Below are positions 1 to 8,649 of a stretch of DNA of 64,000 bases, one piece after another. Origin of the DNA: Massilia sp. Lineage in GTDB: Bacteria > Pseudomonadota > Gammaproteobacteria > Burkholderiales > Burkholderiaceae_D. Below the pieces are notes generated by a model. The model was not told where the DNA came from, did no database searches, and saw only the letters and a list, made by a program, of their open reading frames with translations. Every line of letters begins with the position of its first letter. The stretch's first letter is position 1. The position numbers and the translations under genes were made by a program. The stretch is taken from NCBI GenBank assembly GCA_025359245.1, contig JANYGW010000173.1, positions 57,982 to 121,981 of the forward strand, in the 5' to 3' direction.

Positions 1-1
1 G

Positions 2-514
2 CCGCGGGCCGCGCGCTTGCCGTTGCTGCTGCTGTTCGCGCTGGTGCGCGCCTCGGTCAGCCACGCAAGCGACGGACATGGTTTGTTCAGCATGGCCGTC
101 GGCGTCGAATGGCTGCACCTGCTGCTGATGGGCGTCTGGCTGGGCAGCGTGGGTGTGTCGGCCTGGCTGGTGCTGCCGGACGCAGCGCCGCCCGGCGCCT
201 ACCTGGCAACGCTGTCGAAGGTGGCGACACTGGCGCTGGCCGGCATCGTCGCCAGCGGCGCATTCAACGTTTGGCAGCGCCTGGACACGCCAGGGCAGTT
301 GCTCGGCACGCCGTTCGGGCAGGCCTTGACGGTCAAGCTGGCGCTATTTGCGGTGGCGCTGCTGCTCGGCGCCTACAATAGATTTGCCGGCTTTCCGCGT
401 GCGCTGGCCGGGCAAGGCGCAGCGGCCCTGCTTGTGCTGCGGATCGAGTCGCTGGTGCTGCTGGGGGCGCTGGCTTGCGCCGCCGTGCTGACGTCCTTGC
501 CGCCGCCGGGCTGA
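2..514 (+). CDS. copD: CopD-family copper resistance membrane protein, 3' part only
   Basis: The frame is open from base 2, so the start lies before the window and only about 170 C-terminal residues are visible. They are strongly hydrophobic, with about four membrane segments. The segment with EWLHLLLMGVWLGS is typical of the CopD domain, where a His in a helix is followed by a Gly-rich turn. CopD proteins sit in the inner membrane and are linked to copper uptake or periplasmic copper handling, often beside copC. Any copC partner would be upstream and is not visible. The gene converges on the next one. Confidence 0.7.
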   Translation, partial: PRAARLPLLLLFALVRASVSHASDGHGLFSMAVGVEWLHLLLMGVWLGSVGVSAWLVLPDAAPPGAYLATLSKVATLALAGIVASGAFNVWQRLDTPGQLLGTPFGQALTVKLALFAVALLLGAYNRFAGFPRALAGQGAAALLVLRIESLVLLGALACAAVLTSLPPPG

Positions 515-518
515 CGCC

Positions 519-551
519 AAAAAAGGCCGTCCGGCTTTGCACCGGGCGGCC
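519..551 (-). terminator. Rho-independent terminator of the PEP-CTERM gene
   Basis: On the minus strand GGCCGCCCGG, a 7-base loop and CCGGACGGCC (9 of 10 pairs) are followed by six T (complement of A519-524). It lies about 30 bases after the stop of the minus-strand gene ending at 583. On the plus strand there is no T run after the hairpin, so it acts mainly leftwards. Confidence 0.8.
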
Positions 552-582
552 GTCCCACCAGCGCGTGGAAGAGGCGATTAGC

Positions 583-1620
583 TTAGCTGCGCCGTGCGCG
601 CACCAGCATGCCGGCAGCGCACATCAATCCCAGCAAGGCCAGCGGCAGCGATGACGGCTCGGGTACCAGTTGGTCGCGGTCGATCGTGCAGTCGCTGCAA
701 ATCCACAGCTGTTCGGCGCCGGCATTGTTCGAGTAGTACTTGATGTTCAGCTGGAGGAAATAGTCCCCGTTGTTGGCATCGGTCGCGGCATTGTGCAGGG
801 CCTGGTTGAATGCGGCAAACTCGGCCACGGCCGTGCTGACATTGTTATTGACCTGGTAGCCGCCCTGTGGATGGCCGGCCATGATCGGGCAGTCGTTGGC
901 ATTGCCGGCCAGGCCGATGTCGTACGCGATGCCGGTGATCTTGTCGACGCAGAAGTCGCTCACTGCGGGGACGTATTGGCTATTGGCTGGGGCCGGATTG
1001 GCGCCGGTGTCGGTGCAGCTCGACCCATTGGTGGACAATTCAAAGCACAGCTTGTTGACTGTGGCGCCGGAGGAATCGACGATGCGCGCCTGGCCCCACA
1101 GGAAAATGAACTGGGAATCTCGGCTATTCGACTGATTGTTATCGAACAGGAACACCAGGTCATGGCCATCGAGATAGTTTTGCAACAGGTCCAGCTTGAC
1201 TTCCCAGCGGTTGGCCTGGTCGCCGACGAACTTGCCGCCGGGTTCGGCACCGAAGGAACCCATCTGGTAGGTACTCGACTGCATGCCGGTCGGTGTCAGG
1301 AAGCGGTCATCGGCGGATGCGCCGGGTGCGAAAGGCGAGGGGAAATTGCTGTGGCCGTCGGCGCTTTGCAGCACGATCGCCTGGCCGGCAATGTTGCCGG
1401 GCGACGACTGGACCGGAAGGCCGGCGCTGGGCAGGCAGCGCGAGTCGCCGGCGGCGGCGCATTTGTCCAGCAAGTCCAGCGAATACACATTGAAATCGTT
1501 ATACAGGCCGGTCGACATGACGTTCGCGCTGGGAAGGTCGAGGACGGTGGCAGTGGCCATGCCGGCAGCACACAAACAGCTCGCCATCACGGCCCTCGAA
1601 ACAAGCTTTAGGATGTTCAT
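583..1620 (-). CDS. PEP-CTERM sorting domain protein
   Basis: Exported protein of 345 residues. It has an N-terminal signal peptide (hydrophobic stretch around residues 7-25) and a C-terminal PEP-CTERM tripartite tail: the motif VPEPSS, one membrane helix, then a short Arg-rich end (RARRS). Such tails are recognised by an exosortase (EpsH/XrtA), which cleaves and anchors the protein during export in exopolysaccharide-forming Gram-negative bacteria. No exosortase is in the window. The start at 1620 is preferred because AGGAG lies 7 bases before it; an in-frame ATG 14 codons upstream lacks this. The passenger region is unrecognised. Confidence 0.85.
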   Translation of the reverse strand: MNILKLVSRAVMASCLCAAGMATATVLDLPSANVMSTGLYNDFNVYSLDLLDKCAAAGDSRCLPSAGLPVQSSPGNIAGQAIVLQSADGHSNFPSPFAPGASADDRFLTPTGMQSSTYQMGSFGAEPGGKFVGDQANRWEVKLDLLQNYLDGHDLVFLFDNNQSNSRDSQFIFLWGQARIVDSSGATVNKLCFELSTNGSSCTDTGANPAPANSQYVPAVSDFCVDKITGIAYDIGLAGNANDCPIMAGHPQGGYQVNNNVSTAVAEFAAFNQALHNAATDANNGDYFLQLNIKYYSNNAGAEQLWICSDCTIDRDQLVPEPSSLPLALLGLMCAAGMLVRARRS

Positions 1621-1688
1621 TGCATGACTCCTAGTAAATTGTTGTGCTAAAAATTTATGCATAGAGCATGCCAGTAATATTATTTCTC

Positions 1689-1726
1689 GCGAAATCAGTA
1701 ACTTATCGATATGACACTGATTTCGC
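1689..1726. repeat. Perfect 11-bp inverted repeat in a divergent promoter region
   Basis: GCGAAATCAGT at 1689-1699 and ACTGATTTCGC at 1716-1726 are exact reverse complements separated by 16 A+T-rich bases that include ATCGAT. The repeat lies between the PEP-CTERM gene (start 1620, minus) and the penicillin-binding protein gene (start about 1849, plus). This suits an operator for a dimeric regulator or a hairpin in a leader. There is no T run, so it is not a terminator. Confidence 0.55.
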
Positions 1727-1848
1727 TCAAAATAAATGTAAGGAAACTCGACAGTTGCTTGACAAATTGCGCGCTGAATTCACATTTGCGCGATGCCATG
1801 CAAAGCGCATCTTTTCCCTGCCGTCAGATATACTTGCCCGGACTAAAC

Positions 1849-4281
1849 ATGGACAAGGCAGGAACAGTGGATCAACTTCGCAAGCTGGCACTACGCGCAC
1901 GCCTGGCCGCAGGGCATTTTCTCGGCATCGCCGGCACCGTGCTGCGGGAGCGGCTCGGCACAACCCGCGCCTACCTGATGGCACGGCCGCCGCTGCGGCG
2001 CGCGGGGCTGGTGCTGCTGGCGGGGATCGCAGGCCTGTTCACCTTGCTGCTGCTGTACGTGCTGATCCTGATTCCGCTCACGCCGGGCATCAAGGACCTC
2101 AAGCAGGCGCGCGCCGCCAAGGCCTCGATCATGGTGTCGGCCGACGGCAAGCAGCTGGCCAGCTTCGAGCAGGGTTTGCACGAGCGCGTCAAGCTCGACC
2201 AGATTTCTCCGCACGTCGTCGCGGCCCTGATCGCCACCGAAGACCACCGCTTTTACGACCACCACGGGATCGATTTCAAGCGCACCATCGCCTCGGTCGC
2301 CTACACGCTCAAGGGCGACGCCCAGGGCGGCTCGACCATCACGCAGCAGCTGGCGCGCAATATGTTCCCGGAAGAGATAGGCCGCTCGCGCAGCATCAAC
2401 CGCAAGCTCAAGGAAATGATCACCGCGCTCAAGATCGAAGCGACCTACAGCAAGACCGAGATCCTCGAGACCTACCTGAACACCGTGCCCTTCCTGTACA
2501 ACACCTTCGGCATCGAAACGGCGGCGCGCACCTATTTCGACAAGCCGGCCGCCAAGCTCGACATCCTCGAAAGCGCGACCCTGGTCGGCATGCTCAAGGG
2601 CACCAGCTACTACAATCCGGTGACCAATCCCGAACGCTCCGTGGAGCGCCGCAACGTGGTGCTGGGCCAGATGCTCAAGCACGGCATCGTCGACGCCAGG
2701 CGCTTCGAGGTGCTGCGCAAGCGGCCATTGAAACTGCACTTCGCGCGCCAGGCCGAACGGGTCGGCACCGATACCCATTTCACCGCCTACGTGCGCAAGT
2801 GGCTGATCCAGTGGGCCGACCAGAACGACTACAACCTGCAGCTCGACGGCCTGGTGGTGCACACCACGCTCGACTACGAATTGCAGACCGCCGCGCTGCA
2901 TGCCGTCGAGCGCCAGGCCAATGCGCTGCAGATGGTGGCCGACGTCGAATGGTCGCAGGCCAACAGCGGCCAGGGCACCTCGGCCGGCGCGTATGCCGGC
3001 ATGCACCAGTCGGTCACGCCGTTCGAGTATTTCTGGCGCAGCAAGGGCGCGCTGGTCAACGCCTTCGTGCGTGAAACGGCGGAATACAGGAGCGCCGTCG
3101 AGGGCGGCGAAGCGGGACCGGCGGCGCTCAAGCGCCTGCGCGCCGACCAGGATTTCATGGCCCAGTTGCGCAACACCAAGACGCGCCTGGAAGCCGGTTT
3201 CGTGGCGCTCGACCCGGCCAGCGGCCAGGTCCGGGCCTGGGTCGGCAGCCGCAATTTCCAGAAAGACCAGTTCGACCACGTGGCGCAGGCCGAGCGCCAG
3301 CCCGGCTCGACCTTCAAGCCGATCGTCTACGGCGCCGCGCTGGAAAAAGGGTTTTCACCCGAGCGCGTGTACCGCGACGCCGTCATGAACATCAAGGCCG
3401 GCGACGGCACCGTCTGGCGCCCGACCGACATGAGCGGCGCCAGCGGCGCAGAGACCACCATGCGCGAAGGCCTGGTCATGTCCAAGAACACCATCACGGC
3501 CCAGGTGATGCAGGATGTCGGCTTGCCAAGCATCATCAAGCTGGCGCGCGACCTGGGCATTCGCGACAGCAAGCTTGACGCGGTGCCCTCGCTGGCACTG
3601 GGCACCAGCCCCGTCACCCTGTTGCAGATGGTCAGCGCCTACAGCACCATCGCGGCCCAGGGCGATTACCGCAAGCCGGTGTTCATCAGCCGCATCACCG
3701 ACCGCGCCGGCAATATTCTGGCCGAATTCGGCAAGGACGCTCCGCAGCGCGCCATGACGAGCGCTTCCGCGATCACGCTGATCGACATGTTGCGCGGCGT
3801 CATCAACCGCGGTACCGGCACGGCCGTGCGCTACCGTTTCGGCATCAGCGGCGACGTCGCCGGCAAGACCGGCACCACCCAGAACAATACCGACGGCTGG
3901 TTCATCATGATGCATCCGCAACTGGTGGCCGGGGCCTGGGTCGGCTTCAACGACAACCGTGTGACGATGCGCAGCAATTACTGGGGACAGGGCGGACACA
4001 ACGCGATCCTGGTGGTGGGCGACTTCTTCAAGGCGGTGCTCGACAGCCGCAAGCTCGATCCGGCGGCCACCTTCCCGGGCGCGCCGCGCGCCGAGCCGGG
4101 CCGCCAGGATACTGCGGAGCCGCAAGACGTCATCGAAGAGGGCGGCCAGATGCAGCAGGAAGGCGTGCCACCGCCGCCAGCGCCAGCCGACGAGGCCGAA
4201 CCGGAGCCGGAATCGCCGCCGCCCGAGGACACGCAGCCGCGTCCGGTCAGCGGCGAGCGGGTCGAACCGGTGAACAATTGA
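1849..4281 (+). CDS. Class A penicillin-binding protein (PBP1-like bifunctional transglycosylase/transpeptidase)
   Basis: Peptidoglycan synthase of about 810 residues acting on lipid II in the periplasm. A short cytoplasmic N-terminus and one membrane helix (about residues 50-75) precede a GT51 glycosyltransferase domain with the catalytic Glu in EDHRFYDHHG (E131) and the motif GGSTITQQLARN. The transpeptidase domain has the acyl-enzyme Ser in PGSTFK (S487), an SKNT box and KTGTT (K673). The last 70 residues are a Pro/Glu-rich, probably disordered tail. The start is uncertain: ATG 1849 has a weak ribosome site, and an in-frame GTG at 1867 with AGGCAGGA before it is an alternative. No operon partner is evident. 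Confidence 0.9.
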   Translation: MDKAGTVDQLRKLALRARLAAGHFLGIAGTVLRERLGTTRAYLMARPPLRRAGLVLLAGIAGLFTLLLLYVLILIPLTPGIKDLKQARAAKASIMVSADGKQLASFEQGLHERVKLDQISPHVVAALIATEDHRFYDHHGIDFKRTIASVAYTLKGDAQGGSTITQQLARNMFPEEIGRSRSINRKLKEMITALKIEATYSKTEILETYLNTVPFLYNTFGIETAARTYFDKPAAKLDILESATLVGMLKGTSYYNPVTNPERSVERRNVVLGQMLKHGIVDARRFEVLRKRPLKLHFARQAERVGTDTHFTAYVRKWLIQWADQNDYNLQLDGLVVHTTLDYELQTAALHAVERQANALQMVADVEWSQANSGQGTSAGAYAGMHQSVTPFEYFWRSKGALVNAFVRETAEYRSAVEGGEAGPAALKRLRADQDFMAQLRNTKTRLEAGFVALDPASGQVRAWVGSRNFQKDQFDHVAQAERQPGSTFKPIVYGAALEKGFSPERVYRDAVMNIKAGDGTVWRPTDMSGASGAETTMREGLVMSKNTITAQVMQDVGLPSIIKLARDLGIRDSKLDAVPSLALGTSPVTLLQMVSAYSTIAAQGDYRKPVFISRITDRAGNILAEFGKDAPQRAMTSASAITLIDMLRGVINRGTGTAVRYRFGISGDVAGKTGTTQNNTDGWFIMMHPQLVAGAWVGFNDNRVTMRSNYWGQGGHNAILVVGDFFKAVLDSRKLDPAATFPGAPRAEPGRQDTAEPQDVIEEGGQMQQEGVPPPPAPADEAEPEPESPPPEDTQPRPVSGERVEPVNN

Positions 4282-4477
4282 GGCCGGCCGTTCCCAATTG
4301 AATTAGTCGGCGGCGCTAGCCGCATTTCCTCTCTTTCGTCACATTGTTCCAGCAACATCGATTGCGCGCGCACAACAAGCTGCATGGTCTTCTTGACCAC
4401 AATTGCAGGGCGCAGCCGTCCAACCTGGTTTCCACCGGCTGAGCATCCCACCATGCCCGATCCAGTCCGGAGGAAAG

Positions 4478-5464
4478 ATGCGACAGGTCTATGAATATCA
4501 CCCGGTAGTCGGTTACCGGTTTATACCGAACCTGCGGGCGCGCATCCCCCACGAAGGGGGCGGCTACCTGCTCGAAGCGAACGCCGCAGGATTCCGCTCG
4601 AACCGCCAGTTTCACAAGGCGGCCACGCCGGGCAAGCAAAGGGTGCTGCTGTTCGGCGATTCGTTTACCGCCGGCGATGCAGTTGCCAACCAGCAGCGCT
4701 ATTCCGACCAGCTGGAAACCATCTTGCCGAACACCGAAGTCTACAATTTCGGCTTGTCCTCGACCGGCACCGACCAGCAGTACCTGGCCTGGCGCGAATT
4801 CGCGCAGGACATCGAGCACGATGCGGTCGTCATCGCCGTGTTCGTCGAAAATATCCGGCGCGTGGTGGCACGCTTCCGTCCGCACCGCGATGCATCCGGC
4901 CGCGAACGGCTGTACGCCAAACCGTATTACACGCTGGCCGGCGGCAAGCTGCAGCTGCACCAGGTGCCGCCGGCCGCCGAAGGGGTCGAGATGGACCAGC
5001 TCACGCCCGAACAGCAGGCCGCGGTCGACACCGGCGGGCGCTTCGCGCGCCTGCGCGGGCTGGTCAGCGCAATGGGCGCCAAGGAGGTGATCCAGCGCAT
5101 GACGCGCTATCAGCCGCTGCCGGCCTACGATTCGCCGCGCCATCCCGACTGGCTGTTGATGCGTGCCATCCTGTCCCAATGGATCAGCGCCATCGAACGC
5201 CCAGTGATCCTGATGCCGATCCCGCTGCCGCAGCACCTCGACCAGGTGTGCGCGGCCGCCAACTACCAGGCGCGCTTCGCCGAACTGGCGGTCGAACTGG
5301 GATGCACGCTGCACGATCCGCTGCCCGACCTGCTGGCCTACGCCAAGGAGGAACGGCGGCGCTTCCGCTGGGAGAACGATATCCATTTCACGCCGGCCGG
5401 CCATTTGGCGCTGGCCCGTTCGCTGGCGCCGGCGCTGGCGCGCCTGCTGGCCCGGCAAGCCTGA
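4478..5464 (+). CDS. SGNH/GDSL-like hydrolase, first gene of the carbamoyltransferase operon
   Basis: Protein of 328 residues with the SGNH hydrolase blocks: block I as LLFGDSFTAGD (nucleophile Ser in GDSFT, near residue 56) and block V as NDIHFTPAGH (Asp and His of the catalytic dyad). No signal peptide or membrane segment, so cytoplasmic. The family hydrolyses or transfers ester-linked acyl groups; the substrate here is unknown. The start is fixed by GGAGGAAAG directly before ATG 4478. The carbamoyltransferase gene begins 11 bases after its stop, so the two are almost certainly co-transcribed. SGNH proteins and NodU-type carbamoyltransferases are often found together in polysaccharide or natural-product loci, but no sugar genes surround them here. 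Confidence 0.85.
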   Translation: MRQVYEYHPVVGYRFIPNLRARIPHEGGGYLLEANAAGFRSNRQFHKAATPGKQRVLLFGDSFTAGDAVANQQRYSDQLETILPNTEVYNFGLSSTGTDQQYLAWREFAQDIEHDAVVIAVFVENIRRVVARFRPHRDASGRERLYAKPYYTLAGGKLQLHQVPPAAEGVEMDQLTPEQQAAVDTGGRFARLRGLVSAMGAKEVIQRMTRYQPLPAYDSPRHPDWLLMRAILSQWISAIERPVILMPIPLPQHLDQVCAAANYQARFAELAVELGCTLHDPLPDLLAYAKEERRRFRWENDIHFTPAGHLALARSLAPALARLLARQA

Positions 5465-5475
5465 GGAGAAAACAC

Positions 5476-7323
5476 ATGTCCAAGCTCATACTCGGTATCT
5501 CTGCCTTTTACCATGACGCGGCGGCCGCGCTGGTGCGCGACGGCGAGATCGTCGCCGCGGCCCAGGAAGAGCGCTTCAGCCGCAAGAAGCACGACCCGCG
5601 CTTTCCGATCAACGCCATCAATTTCTGCCTGGAACAGGGCTTCGTCGATGCGGCCGACCTGGACGCGGTCGTGTTCTACGACAATCCGCTGGCCACCTTC
5701 GACCGGCTCGTGGAAAACGCGCTGGCCGCCGGGCTGTCCGGGCGCGCCCAGTTCATCGACGCCGGACGCCAGATGTTGGGCGACAAGCTGTGGGTCGAAC
5801 GGCAGGTCAAGAGCGCAATCGGCACGGTGGGCAAGGCCGGGCGCGTGCTGTTTTCGGAACACCACATGGCGCACGCCGCCAGCGCCTTTTATCCGTCGCC
5901 GTTCGAGAGCGCGGCCATCCTGACCATCGACGGCGTCGGCGAGTGGGCCACGACCAGCCTGGGCAGCGGGCAGGGCAGCGAAGTGCGGCTGTTCTCCGAG
6001 ATTAACTACCCGCACTCGCTCGGACTGCTCTACAGCGCGATCACCTATTTCTGCGGCTTCAAGGTCAACTCGGGCGAATACAAGCTGATGGGACTGGCGC
6101 CGTACGGCGAGCCGCGCTTCTACGACACCATGCGGCGCCACCTGATCGACGTGCGCAGCGACGGCTCGTACCGCCTCGACACCAGCTATTTCGGCTACCT
6201 GGACGCGATGGTGATGACCAATGAGCGTTTCTCCGGCCTGTTCGGAGGCCCGCCGCGCCAGCCGGAGTCGCCCATCACGCGGCGCGAGATGGACATGGCC
6301 GCCAGCGTCCAGAAACTGACCGAGGAAATCGTCCTCAAGACGGCCGCCCACCTGCGTGCGATCACCTGCGAGAGCAAGCTGGTGATGGCCGGCGGAGTGG
6401 CCCTCAACTGCGTCGCCAACGGCAAGCTGGTGGCCGAAAAAATCTTCGACGAAGTCTGGATCCAGCCGGCGGCGGGTGACGCCGGCGGCGCCCTCGGCGC
6501 GGCATTGCTGGTGAGCCACACGATGTTCGACACGCCGCGCGTGGTGCCCGAGCGCGGGCGCGATGCGCAGCAGGGCAGCTATCTGGGGCCGAGCTATTCG
6601 AACGCCGAAATCACCGCCTTCCTGGCCCGCCATGCGTATCCGTACCGGCAAGTGAGCGAGCGCGCCGAGCGCCTGGCGCTGGTGGCGCAGGCGCTCGCCG
6701 ACGGCAAGATCATCGGCTGGTTCTCGGGCCGCATGGAATTCGGTCCGCGTTCGCTCGGTGCGCGTTCGATCCTGGGCGATCCGCGCAGCGCGACCACGCA
6801 GGCGACCATGAACCTGAAGATCAAGTACCGCGAGTCGTTCCGCCCGTTTGCGCCCAGCGTGCTGCGCGAGCGCTGCGCCGACTACTTCGAACTCGCTTGC
6901 GACAGCCCCTACATGCTGCTGGTGGCCCCGGTCAATGCCGAACGCCGGCTGCCGATGGACATGGCGCAGTTCCGCAGCGGCGACGACGACATGCGCGCCG
7001 TGATCAACCAGCCGCGCAGCGACGTGCCCGCCATTACCCATGTCGATTATTCGGCGCGGGTGCAAACCGTGGATGCCGAGACCAATCCGGAGTACCACGC
7101 CCTGATCACCGCATTCGAAGCGCTGACCGGCTGCCCGATGCTGGTCAACACCTCGTTCAACGTGCGCGGCGAACCGATCGTGTGTTCGCCGGAAGACGCC
7201 TACCGCTGCTTCATGCGTACCGAAATGGATTTGCTGGTGCTGGAGGACGTGCTGGTGTGGCGGCACGAGCAACCGCCGTCCAAGGACAATGAAGACTGGA
7301 GGACTAGCTATGAACTCGATTGA
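5476..7323 (+). CDS. Carbamoyltransferase, NodU/CmcH family
   Basis: Enzyme of 615 residues. The N-terminal Kae1-like (ASKHA-fold) domain begins LILGISAFYHDAAAAL and contains SEHHMAHAASAF, whose His residues bind metal in this family. It continues through VMAGGVALNCVANGKL and MEFGPRSLGARSILGDPR, both highly typical. A C-terminal YrdC-like domain follows. The family makes carbamoyl-adenylate from carbamoyl phosphate and ATP and transfers carbamoyl to a hydroxyl of a sugar or antibiotic (NodU, CmcH, TobZ). AGGAGA precedes ATG 5476. It is the middle gene of a tight three-gene operon and overlaps the next gene by 14 bases. The acceptor molecule cannot be predicted. Confidence 0.9.
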   Translation: MSKLILGISAFYHDAAAALVRDGEIVAAAQEERFSRKKHDPRFPINAINFCLEQGFVDAADLDAVVFYDNPLATFDRLVENALAAGLSGRAQFIDAGRQMLGDKLWVERQVKSAIGTVGKAGRVLFSEHHMAHAASAFYPSPFESAAILTIDGVGEWATTSLGSGQGSEVRLFSEINYPHSLGLLYSAITYFCGFKVNSGEYKLMGLAPYGEPRFYDTMRRHLIDVRSDGSYRLDTSYFGYLDAMVMTNERFSGLFGGPPRQPESPITRREMDMAASVQKLTEEIVLKTAAHLRAITCESKLVMAGGVALNCVANGKLVAEKIFDEVWIQPAAGDAGGALGAALLVSHTMFDTPRVVPERGRDAQQGSYLGPSYSNAEITAFLARHAYPYRQVSERAERLALVAQALADGKIIGWFSGRMEFGPRSLGARSILGDPRSATTQATMNLKIKYRESFRPFAPSVLRERCADYFELACDSPYMLLVAPVNAERRLPMDMAQFRSGDDDMRAVINQPRSDVPAITHVDYSARVQTVDAETNPEYHALITAFEALTGCPMLVNTSFNVRGEPIVCSPEDAYRCFMRTEMDLLVLEDVLVWRHEQPPSKDNEDWRTSYELD

Positions 7324-7681
7324 CGTGGATGATGTCGACGCGATGCTTGGCGCGCTGTTCGACGAAGTGCTGATGCCGATGGCGCAGCGCATGCAGGCGG
7401 ACGGCGTCGAAGCATTCCCGCGCGCGCCGGACGTGAGCTGGTTGAGCTATTACGTGCGGCGCAAGCGCAGTGCGATGAAGCCGGATGACTTCAGCAGCGC
7501 GTCGTGCAGCGATGTGGACGAATTCGAGCAGCGCCTGGCGGCGCACTGGCAGGGACTGGGGCGGCACGAGCTGGTGGCGCACGTGAGCCAGTTCGCCAGC
7601 ATCGCGCGGGCGGCCATTCACGCGCAGGCCGACGTGCCGGCCAGGGTCGAGCTGTCGCCATACGTGTACGCGATGTTCTGA
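7310..7681 (+). CDS. Small protein of unknown function, third gene of the carbamoyltransferase operon
   Basis: Acidic protein of 123 residues, not recognised. No signal peptide or membrane segment. The N-terminus is Asp-rich and helical (DVDDVDAMLGALFDEVLMPM); the middle has a basic patch (YYVRRKRSAMK). The start at 7310 is supported by TGGAGGACT 6 bases upstream and lies inside the end of the carbamoyltransferase gene, so translation is probably coupled. The consistent operon structure suggests it serves the same modification, as partner, acceptor or assembly factor. That role is inference from position only. Confidence 0.7.
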   Translation: MNSIDVDDVDAMLGALFDEVLMPMAQRMQADGVEAFPRAPDVSWLSYYVRRKRSAMKPDDFSSASCSDVDEFEQRLAAHWQGLGRHELVAHVSQFASIARAAIHAQADVPARVELSPYVYAMF

Positions 7682-7749
7682 TCGCTGCACCATTTGGGCG
7701 ATGGATTGCTGCAGAAGTCGCGAAAAACGAAACTTGAAATACAAGTATC

Positions 7750-7848
7750 AACGTCATCCTCGCGCACGCGCAAACGCATGCGTTTGCTCCATACTGAGGT
7801 GGCAAGAGTCGATTCAGTATGGGTCCCCGCGTACGCGAGGACGACGTT
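7750..7848. repeat. REP-like composite palindromic element
   Basis: Nested inverted repeats fill the gap between two convergent genes. The outer arms (7750-7770 and 7828-7848) match at 19 of 21 positions around the core CGCGAGGACGACGTT. The inner arms CATACTGA (7790-7797) and TCAGTATG (7814-7821) are perfect. A perfect 16-base palindrome, CAAACGCATGCGTTTG, sits at 7771-7786. A related hairpin lies at 33024-33043. This looks like a dispersed intergenic palindrome of the REP/BIME type, possibly also ending transcription from both sides. Confidence 0.7.
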
Positions 7849-7854
7849 GTTTCA

Positions 7855-8649
7855 CTATTTTGGCTTGGAATGTTGCTGCGAATTTTGCGGTGCAAGCAGG
7901 AAGTTGGCGCCGCTTTGCAGCGCCATCGCGTCAGCTTCCGTCTCATCCTTCAAGCCAACCCCCGAGATCCCGCGCGCCCGCGCCTGGTCCAGCAGATAGT
8001 GCAGCTTGTGCGCCGCCTGCGCATGGCCCAATCCCGCCGGCCGCACATTCGATATGCAATTGCGGCCCGCATCGGTGAGCCCCGCGCGCGGTCCCCATGT
8101 CAGGTAAAGACCCATGCTGTCCGGCGAGCTCAGGCCCGGCCGCTCGCCGATCAGCACCACCACCGCGCGCGCATTGAACAGCGCCCCGACCTCGTCGCCG
8201 ATGGCCACGCGCCCCTGCTGCACGGCGACCAACGGCGCCAGCGACCAGCCATCTTGCGCCAGGCGCGGCAGCAAGGCATCCAGCAAGGGCCGCGCATTCT
8301 GTTCGATCGCCAGCGCCGACAAACCGTCGGTCACCACCAGCGCCAGGTCGCACGCGGCAGGCGCCGCCGCCGCGATCAGCGCGCGCGAAGCCGCGTCCAG
8401 CGAACGCCCCAGGTCGGGACGCTGCAAATAAGTGGCGCGGTCAGGGCAAGCGCTGTGCGCGACCAGGACGCCGGCGCCGAGCACGGCCACATCGAGCGGC
8501 CGGTGCACCGCGTCGCGCGCCTGCGCATGCGCCAGCTGGAAGGCCAGTTGCGCCGACGTGGGCACGCTGACGCCCGCGCGGCCCAGCGCGATACGCGCCT
8601 GCGTCAGCGCGCGCAGCGCCTGCCATGGGTTGGCGATGACGTCGCTCAT
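7855..8649 (-). CDS. eutC: Ethanolamine ammonia-lyase, small subunit
   Basis: Protein of 264 residues matching EutC: an N-terminal helical part ([24 protein letters not shown]), [39 protein letters not shown] and the typical C-terminal [20 protein letters not shown]. With EutB it forms the adenosylcobalamin-dependent lyase that splits ethanolamine to acetaldehyde and ammonia. Its start overlaps the eutB stop by 4 bases (ATGA), so the pair is translationally coupled. The last 15 or so residues (NSQQHSKPK) run up to the repeat at 7848 and look like a recent extension. Confidence 0.92.
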   Translation of the reverse strand: MSDVIANPWQALRALTQARIALGRAGVSVPTSAQLAFQLAHAQARDAVHRPLDVAVLGAGVLVAHSACPDRATYLQRPDLGRSLDAASRALIAAAAPAACDLALVVTDGLSALAIEQNARPLLDALLPRLAQDGWSLAPLVAVQQGRVAIGDEVGALFNARAVVVLIGERPGLSSPDSMGLYLTWGPRAGLTDAGRNCISNVRPAGLGHAQAAHKLHYLLDQARARGISGVGLKDETEADAMALQSGANFLLAPQNSQQHSKPK

